Shown here one piece after another: positions 59,946-64,000 of a stretch of 64,000 nt of DNA (position 1 is its first letter; each line of letters starts with the position of its first letter). The DNA lies in assembly GCA_016712345.1 (NCBI GenBank), contig JADJRH010000001.1:5143892-5207891 (forward strand). The letters are read 5' to 3'. The position numbers were made by a program, and so were the translations under genes. Below the pieces are notes generated by a model. It was given only the letters and a program-made list of their open reading frames with translations, made no database searches and was not told where the DNA came from. Origin of the DNA: Polyangiaceae bacterium (GTDB lineage Bacteria; Myxococcota_A; Polyangia; Polyangiales; Polyangiaceae).

Positions 59946-59992
59946 GCAAATAGCGAAAGCGCGTCAAAGCCTCAAAACCCCGGTTTGGTATA
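59946..59992 (+). promoter_or_regulatory. conserved ~47-bp element, copy B
   Basis: Contains GCAAATAGCGAAAGCGC, a spacer, CAAAACCCCGGTTTGGTATA; same pattern as 49912-49959 and 53158-53203 but in the opposite orientation. It lies 50 bases before the rightward gene at 60042 and 60 bases before the leftward gene at 59887. Confidence 0.5.
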
Positions 59993-60041
59993 CGGACCAT
60001 GGCGGTGGTGCTCTGTCCGCACGCGGCACGCGCCTTACTTC

Positions 60042-60596
60042 ATGCGCATGCAAAACGCCGACGCCGCGAAGCGACCTTTTGAAGATCTTCTCCAACGCGC
60101 TCACCAACAAATGCGGGAAAAGGGCATCCCCGTTCGCGAACCGGAACGAACGCTGATTGACGAAATGCGCATCGGTGGCCGGCGCATTGTGAAATGGGTG
60201 TTGGAAAAATTGGGGCCCGTCGCACCGTTTCTGCGAGCCGCGTTTGACTTGGGGGTGAACTTTCTCCGCGGCAAATTGCGCATTTTGGTGGCGCGTCGAA
60301 AGCAGAAAGAAGTGCCGGAGCCGCCGATGGAAGCAACCGCCGCGCAAGCTTCGCCCGAGGATGTTTCGCCGCCGTCCGAAGCGCCGCCGACAACTCCTTC
60401 ACCCACGGCAAATGCGGCGTCACCGGCGAACGCCAAACCAAGTGTACACACGCCCGCTCCCAACGCCGGTGTAGGTTCAGCATTGGCGCGTTCCACCGGC
60501 ACTTCGCCGCCGGAACCGGGCGCCGCTCCTGCCGGCGCGATGAATCCGGCGAAGCTGCTTCGCTCGGTGTTTGAAGCGTTCGGGTCCGCCGGCTAG
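60042..60596 (+). CDS. hypothetical protein with Pro/Ala-rich C terminus
   Basis: 184 residues from 60042 (MRMQNADAAKRPFEDLLQRA). The N-terminal ~85 residues are basic and helical (KWVLEKLGPVAPFLRAAFDL, VNFLRGKLRILVARRK), possibly membrane-associated. The rest is a disordered Ala/Pro/Ser/Thr stretch ending in a short helix (AKLLRSVFEAFGSAG). No family recognised and no strong ribosome site; the frame upstream to 59748 reads through the regulatory element and is rejected. It is the only rightward gene in the 53-63.6 kb part. Confidence 0.5.
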   Translation: MRMQNADAAKRPFEDLLQRAHQQMREKGIPVREPERTLIDEMRIGGRRIVKWVLEKLGPVAPFLRAAFDLGVNFLRGKLRILVARRKQKEVPEPPMEATAAQASPEDVSPPSEAPPTTPSPTANAASPANAKPSVHTPAPNAGVGSALARSTGTSPPEPGAAPAGAMNPAKLLRSVFEAFGSAG

Positions 60597-61021
60597 CGTT
60601 TCCAATTGGAAGGCCCTCGCGTTTGTGGCCGTTCGTGAACGGTACACAACGCCGCGGCAGCCCACAGGGGATCGGTCGTCGCGTGAGCGGGGCGGTGGAG
60701 TGTGTTCGGCGCACGCTTATGGACCGCGAGTGCTCTCTTTTTGTCTGGAGCATTCCGGGGACATTTCGGCGTGACATCGCGTCACCCATTTAGAGGTCAG
60801 ATGTCACTCATGTGCGTTCAGGAATTGGGCGAGGCCCGCGCTTGTGTACGCGTTTGAAACGTGAGTACACATCGCTGCGCCCGTCTTGCAGTGTCGTGCG
60901 GCACCCGATGACGCGCATTCCGCCGGAGCGCACCACGCCGCGAACAAAACAACAAAGCCGAAGCGACACCGCTCCGGCCTCGTACATGCGAGTTTGGTTT
61001 CTCAGTCAGAGCGTGGCGTTT
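60597..61021. other. intergenic stretch, no gene supported
   Basis: About 425 bases between the 60042 gene and the leftward replication-like cluster. Open frames here lack start context. Two GTGTAC/GTACAC words occur; no iterons or hairpins stand out. A candidate place for a terminator or origin, but nothing specific is seen. Confidence 0.3.
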
Positions 61022-61480
61022 TTACGGCGCCCGCGCGCCCAACAACCCACGTTTTCGAAGCTCCGCCACAATGTTTGCCGGCATCGGCACGGCTCCCCTC
61101 CGAGCATCATCGTCGCGCTTTCGATCCGCTGCGTCGCGCTGAAGTTCTTCCCGCGCGTTGCTTGGCGGCGTCGCGCGACCGTTGGACCGCACATGCTCCA
61201 CGAACGCAACGACGCGGCCCCACGCTTCCGAGCGCGACCACTTCGCGCCGCTTGGTGCTTTGGAAAGCAATTCCGCGATGGCCTGTTCCACGTCTGCCAC
61301 GGTGCGGCGTTGCGATCGCGCAAACTCCCACAAGCGGCCCGCATCGGTCGCGGTGGCCACCGGCGCAAGCACCGGCGACGTTTGCAGGGCGCGGAGAACC
61401 GCGATCGTGTGTGCACATTGAACATCGCGAGCATCGACGCGGTGCGAGCTACGCCCGCCTTCGTTCGCAGGAGTACACAT
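61022..61480 (-). CDS. hypothetical protein of the HTH cluster
   Basis: 152 residues from 61480 (MCTPANEGGRSS) with AAGGCGG just upstream; longer forms would overlap the HTH gene. A helical central region (TVADVEQAIAELLSKAPSGA, RSEAWGRVVAFVEHVRSNGR) and a basic end (MPANIVAELRKRGLLGARAP). No motif recognised. It follows the HTH protein in the leftward cluster and could be a replication accessory protein. Confidence 0.5.
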   Translation of the reverse strand: MCTPANEGGRSSHRVDARDVQCAHTIAVLRALQTSPVLAPVATATDAGRLWEFARSQRRTVADVEQAIAELLSKAPSGAKWSRSEAWGRVVAFVEHVRSNGRATPPSNAREELQRDAADRKRDDDARRGAVPMPANIVAELRKRGLLGARAP

Positions 61481-61542
61481 CACCGCCTTGCGCGTATTTT
61501 CGCAGGACGCGGCAGGTGAAATGAAAGGACGAACCGTCGTGA

Positions 61543-61995
61543 TTACCGAGTTTGTTTGTGTACGCGTCGGGGCGCGGACCACCGGAGGAGGGTCGGCGAG
61601 CTTTCGGAAACGGCTTGTCGCGCCGATCTCGGGGCAACGTTCGGAATGTGTACGCAATAAAGATTGGAGCGATTGAGCGGTTGACCCGGTGACCGGTCAC
61701 CGGCGCGAAACCGCAGTCGCTTGTGTACAAAAGACTGAAGCTCCTTGATATGACGCATGACCGTTCGTCGACACCGGCCAGTCAATTGGGCAAGCGCTCG
61801 GTACGACGGCCAACACACCCCGCGTTCGTCGGCAAACGTCGCTACTGCAATCAACGTCGTCCGCAGGTGGCCGGGAACAAGATCCGCGCCGACGGTGCGC
61901 AAAAAGTCGAGCGTACACAGCACCGTCGAACGCCGTTTCCGCGGCGTTGAGGCTGCGTCGTTCCCGACGTTTTGGAGCACCTGACCAACAATCAC
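61543..61995 (-). CDS. winged-helix HTH_36-like protein, possible replication initiator
   Basis: 150 residues. The GTG at 61995 overlaps the upstream stop (GTGA), which decides the start. The core LRTTLIAVATFADERGVCWP, SYRALAQLTGRCRRTVMRHI has the HTH_36 pattern found in plasmid and phage replication initiators and regulators: helix, D/N-x-x-G-x-x-WPS turn, then a recognition helix. The C-terminal ~50 residues are basic and polar. It is the best candidate for a replication or maintenance function of the element. Confidence 0.6.
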   Translation of the reverse strand: MIVGQVLQNVGNDAASTPRKRRSTVLCTLDFLRTVGADLVPGHLRTTLIAVATFADERGVCWPSYRALAQLTGRCRRTVMRHIKELQSFVHKRLRFRAGDRSPGQPLNRSNLYCVHIPNVAPRSARQAVSESSPTLLRWSAPRRVHKQTR

Positions 61996-62294
61996 GGCTT
62001 TTCGGCTCGCTCCACGGGCAACACCCCGGCAAGGCGCGCATCCAGCGATGTACACACCACAACGTTGTTGTGGGCGCGCACGTCGAGAGTGGCCGCTTTC
62101 GAAGAGACTTCCGAGCGCTCCACTGCCACCAACGCCGTGCGGTCGAGATCCTCCACGCGTGAGCACAAGACTGCCAGTTTGGACTCGACCGCTTCCATCC
62201 GACTCAGAAGCAGCGACAAGCGGGTTGCCCACGTTGGCACCTCGCGGGCAACTGCCAATTTGAACACCCACTTGCGGAGTTGAGCGCGAATCAT
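61992..62294 (-). CDS. small coiled-coil protein
   Basis: 100 residues from 62294 (MIRAQLRKWVFKLAV), start overlapping the upstream stop by ATGA and its own stop overlapping the HTH gene start. Basic amphipathic N terminus, then helical segments (RLSLLLSRMEAVESKLAVLC, SRVEDLDRTALVAVERSEVS). No family recognised. Tight coupling to the HTH gene suggests a joint function. Confidence 0.55.
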   Translation of the reverse strand: MIRAQLRKWVFKLAVAREVPTWATRLSLLLSRMEAVESKLAVLCSRVEDLDRTALVAVERSEVSSKAATLDVRAHNNVVVCTSLDARLAGVLPVERAEKP

Positions 62295-62842
62295 TCGGCA
62301 CCCTCCGCGACCTGACAGGCCCTCTTGGGTACAGCGCCGTCGAGCCACGCTTTCACCCCTTCGGCAAGCTCGGGTGACCGATCAATTCCAGCCAAATAAG
62401 CGATCGAGCGCGCCACCGTGATCGCCATGATCCAAAGCGGTTGACCGGTCAGGAGCGCGCCGTCCAACACCTCGTCTTCGTCTACCTCAAACGCCATCAC
62501 AACAGCGCGCCTTGCCCAGTCGGCCCACGAAAGACCGCCGAGCCGATTCTGTTTGCCATTGTGCGGGTCCGCATTGCCCACTTGGAGCAGCCATGTTCGC
62601 AACGAAACTGCCAGTTCAGGGGCATCCTGAGTGCCATTCAGGTAGCCAATCGAACGGGCCCAAAAGCGCCACATGCGATAGCGGTTGACCGTGTAAAAAT
62701 TCCTGCTCCACACGCGCGGCAGGCGGAATTTCGAGCGCGCGGAGCACTCCGCGTTCTGCCCATAAACCCCATGACAAAACGCCCAATCGGTGAAAACTCG
62801 GTTCTCCAGAACTCCCCATAACGCCTCTACTCCGTGGTTCAA
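62291..62842 (-). CDS. internally duplicated protein, probably frameshifted
   Basis: The downstream half is well supported (WARSIGYLNGTQDAPELAVS, RLGGLSWADWARRAVVMAFE, GQPLWIMAITVARSIAYLAG). The first ~55 residues of this frame look wrong. Another frame starting at 62846 (MFEPRSRGVMGSS) encodes RLGVLSWGLWAERGVLRALE and HGQPLSHVA, which match the second half of the supported frame as an internal repeat. The two frames meet at a CTTTTGGG run near 62665, needing a one-base change. So the native protein is probably about 184 residues of two tandem repeats. If not frameshifted, a Met at 62674 gives 127 residues. Confidence 0.5.
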   Translation of the reverse strand: MNHGVEALWGVLENRVFTDWAFCHGVYGQNAECSARSKFRLPRVWSRNFYTVNRYRMWRFWARSIGYLNGTQDAPELAVSLRTWLLQVGNADPHNGKQNRLGGLSWADWARRAVVMAFEVDEDEVLDGALLTGQPLWIMAITVARSIAYLAGIDRSPELAEGVKAWLDGAVPKRACQVAEGAE

Positions 62843-62851
62843 ACATGCCAG

Positions 62852-63064
62852 TCAATTGCCGTCGACCGTCATCCGGTCGGCGAAACAACACTTCGTTTCG
62901 CCGGCCTCCGGCCCGTCATTCGCTCGCGAGAACAGCTTGTTAATTGCCCGCCCGAATTGACCCCAAGAACGCCCCCAAGAATGCCTCTCTCGAAGCGCGT
63001 CCCCGCAGAACACCGATGCAAACAAACAGACCACCAGCGCTCTCACCTGTTCTCGCGGGAGCAT
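62852..63064 (-). CDS. small hypothetical protein
   Basis: 70 residues starting MLPREQVRALVVCLFASVFC, a short hydrophobic N terminus, then basic and aromatic (RERHSWGRSWGQFGRAINKL). Overlaps the upstream gene by 22 bases and lies six bases before the frameshifted gene. Weak evidence beyond position. Confidence 0.35.
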   Translation of the reverse strand: MLPREQVRALVVCLFASVFCGDALRERHSWGRSWGQFGRAINKLFSRANDGPEAGETKCCFADRMTVDGN

Positions 63065-63261
63065 CTCTCAGTGGCCTCGTGCTCATCGGAGTCAGAATGC
63101 CCAATCAGGTCTGTCACCCGCTTCAGTGCGGTCAACCCAACACCGGGCAATCTACCCAAGCGGATGGCGGCGATCATCCCAACCGCCAACGCTTTCCATA
63201 CCTCCCGGTCGCCAGCGCCCGTCGCGGCATCCCGCAACTCAACAAAGGTGGCGTCGTTCAC
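63043..63261 (-). CDS. small hypothetical protein
   Basis: 72 residues from a GTG at 63261 with AAGGGG upstream (MNDATFVELRDAATGAGDRE). Helical (VWKALAVGMIAAIRLGRLPG), then a basic-acidic end (VTDLIGHSDSDEHEATERCS). It overlaps the upstream gene by 23 bases. No family recognised. Confidence 0.45.
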   Translation of the reverse strand: MNDATFVELRDAATGAGDREVWKALAVGMIAAIRLGRLPGVGLTALKRVTDLIGHSDSDEHEATERCSRENR

Positions 63262-63637
63262 CGCGCACCCCTTTGGACGCAGCCCCATCAGCCGCCGACG
63301 CGGCAATGGTAGGTACGCTTTGAGCTGACTCGATAGCGAGCGTACACAAATCTGTAATCTGACCATCCACGTGCTGCCCACCCGCGAGCACGCGCAACGC
63401 CATAACAATGTGAGGGGAACGAAGGAGCTTGAGGGCCAATTCGCGACCCAGCGCGCGGCCGTTCGTCGCGTCACGCCGGGCAAGCGCCGCGAGCGCCGCA
63501 ATGGCTTGGTTGGTTACGGGTTGGCTAAAAGTGGGCTTAACTATCTGAAATGATTCTAAACCTACAGGCCGCCGCAGTGGCGCGTGGGGCCCAAACCGTA
63601 CCCGCTCGTTCGCGCACAGATCACTCACTCTCTTCAC
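63239..63637 (-). CDS. hypothetical protein starting inside a terminal repeat
   Basis: 132 residues from a GTG at 63637 (VKRVSDLCANERVRFGPHAP), helical in the second half (QAIAALAALARRDATNGRAL, RELALKLLRSPHIVMALRVL). The first ~22 codons lie within the 144-bp repeat copy 63570-63713. The second copy encodes a near-identical beginning (SDLCANERVRFGPHALL) that is cut by the candidate att site. No family recognised. First gene of the leftward 58.9-63.6 kb cluster. Confidence 0.5.
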   Translation of the reverse strand: MKRVSDLCANERVRFGPHAPLRRPVGLESFQIVKPTFSQPVTNQAIAALAALARRDATNGRALGRELALKLLRSPHIVMALRVLAGGQHVDGQITDLCTLAIESAQSVPTIAASAADGAASKGVRGERRHLC

Positions 63638-63713
63638 CCCAAAGGGGGATTGGGGAGTGAGTGACCATTGCGTGATCGAGTGTTGCGGCGAGGGCCCCAT
63701 TGCGCCCTGCGGC
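63570..63713. repeat. 144-bp direct repeat, copy 1
   Basis: About 97 percent identical to 63853-63996 (four mismatches seen), 283 bases apart. Starts with GCCGCAG-type bases that also end the 86-bp repeat. Contains the start of the 63239-63637 gene. Confidence 0.8.
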
Positions 63714-63774
63714 AGGGTAGGGCCCCGGCCGCGGCGCATTGGGTGGGAAGCCGCAACACGAGACATGCAATGGT

Positions 63775-63860
63775 CCGCGGCGTTCGCTCCTGATCTGTGC
63801 ACGTCTCGCGGGTTCGGTTTCTCCCAAGCGCCCGCGGACGGGGCCCCTTCCCCGCCGCAG
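63775..63860. repeat. attR: candidate attR: 86-bp perfect direct repeat, right copy
   Basis: Perfect copy of 1937-2022. Its last bases (GCCGCAG) overlap the first bases of the 144-bp repeat copy at 63853-63996. In the circular form of the element, bases 63774 and 2023 would flank one copy, and the integrase frame would run in phase to a stop at 63621. Confidence 0.65.
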
Positions 63861-63996
63861 TAGCGCGTGGGGCCCAAACCGTACCCGCTCGTTCGCGCAC
63901 AGATCACTCGCTCTCGTCACCCCAAAGGGGGATTGGGGAGTGAGTGACCATTGCGTGATCGAGTGTTGCGGCGAAGGCCCCATTGCGCCCTGCGGC
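63853..63996. repeat. 144-bp direct repeat, copy 2
   Basis: Second copy of 63570-63713, lying outside the candidate attR at the window edge. It may be host DNA, the end of a second related element in tandem, or part of a longer 283-bp repeat array continuing past the window. Confidence 0.8.
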
Positions 63997-64000
63997 GGCC

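Overview
The window looks like chromosomal DNA of a myxobacterium (Myxococcota, probably Polyangia-like). Pointers are a Cys-rich surface protein ending in a MYXO-CTERM-like tail (19056-22298), an ECF sigma factor fused to a membrane segment, an RHS toxin of AHH type with an Imm11-type immunity gene, lipoproteins with Ser/Gly/Cys-rich linkers, and high GC. Most of the window appears to be one integrated mobile element of about 62 kb. An 86-bp perfect direct repeat lies at 1937-2022 and 63775-63860, and a tyrosine recombinase gene (1453-3600) reads outward across the left copy. Outside the left repeat are a small hypothetical gene and an alpha/beta hydrolase, presumably host DNA.

Layout. 2.0-5.0 kb: integrase, a coupled small gene and a hypothetical gene. 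5.0-12.2 kb: polymorphic toxin locus (SpvB/FG-GAP/RHS protein with a C-terminal AHH nuclease, split by one in-frame amber codon) and its Imm11 gene. 12.3-18.5 kb: sigma factors, small membrane coiled-coil proteins, a structured non-coding stretch, an outer-membrane-like protein and a Cys-rich lipoprotein. 18.5-33.9 kb: cargo of different word composition (Cys-rich MYXO-CTERM protein, TRAP P and T components, unknown membrane proteins, a degenerate EAL-like protein, a FecR-like protein and a protein with Trp nonapeptide repeats). 33.9-49.9 kb: a compact leftward operon with many ATGA overlaps. It encodes two DUF3560-type large polyvalent proteins, a GH25 lysozyme, a lytic transglycosylase-like protein, a transglutaminase-like cysteine hydrolase, beta-rich proteins that could be structural, and several small membrane proteins. 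50.0-53.1 kb: a module between ~47-bp direct repeats carrying the 3' remnant of a type I restriction HsdR gene and an unrecognised 864-residue protein. 53.3-58.6 kb: a CHAT protease-STAND NTPase-TPR gene with about 16 near-identical 120-bp TPR units, broken by two single-base indels and one nonsense codon, coupled to an EACC1-like gene. 58.9-63.6 kb: small genes including a winged-HTH protein of replication-initiator type.

The strongest candidates for something undescribed are the CHAT-NTPase-TPR/EACC1 locus with its mosaic repeat array, and the 33.9-49.9 kb operon. That operon pairs peptidoglycan-degrading enzymes with possible structural proteins, but I see no terminase, portal or packaging ATPase. 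I could not run any search; family names rest on motifs I recognise by eye.
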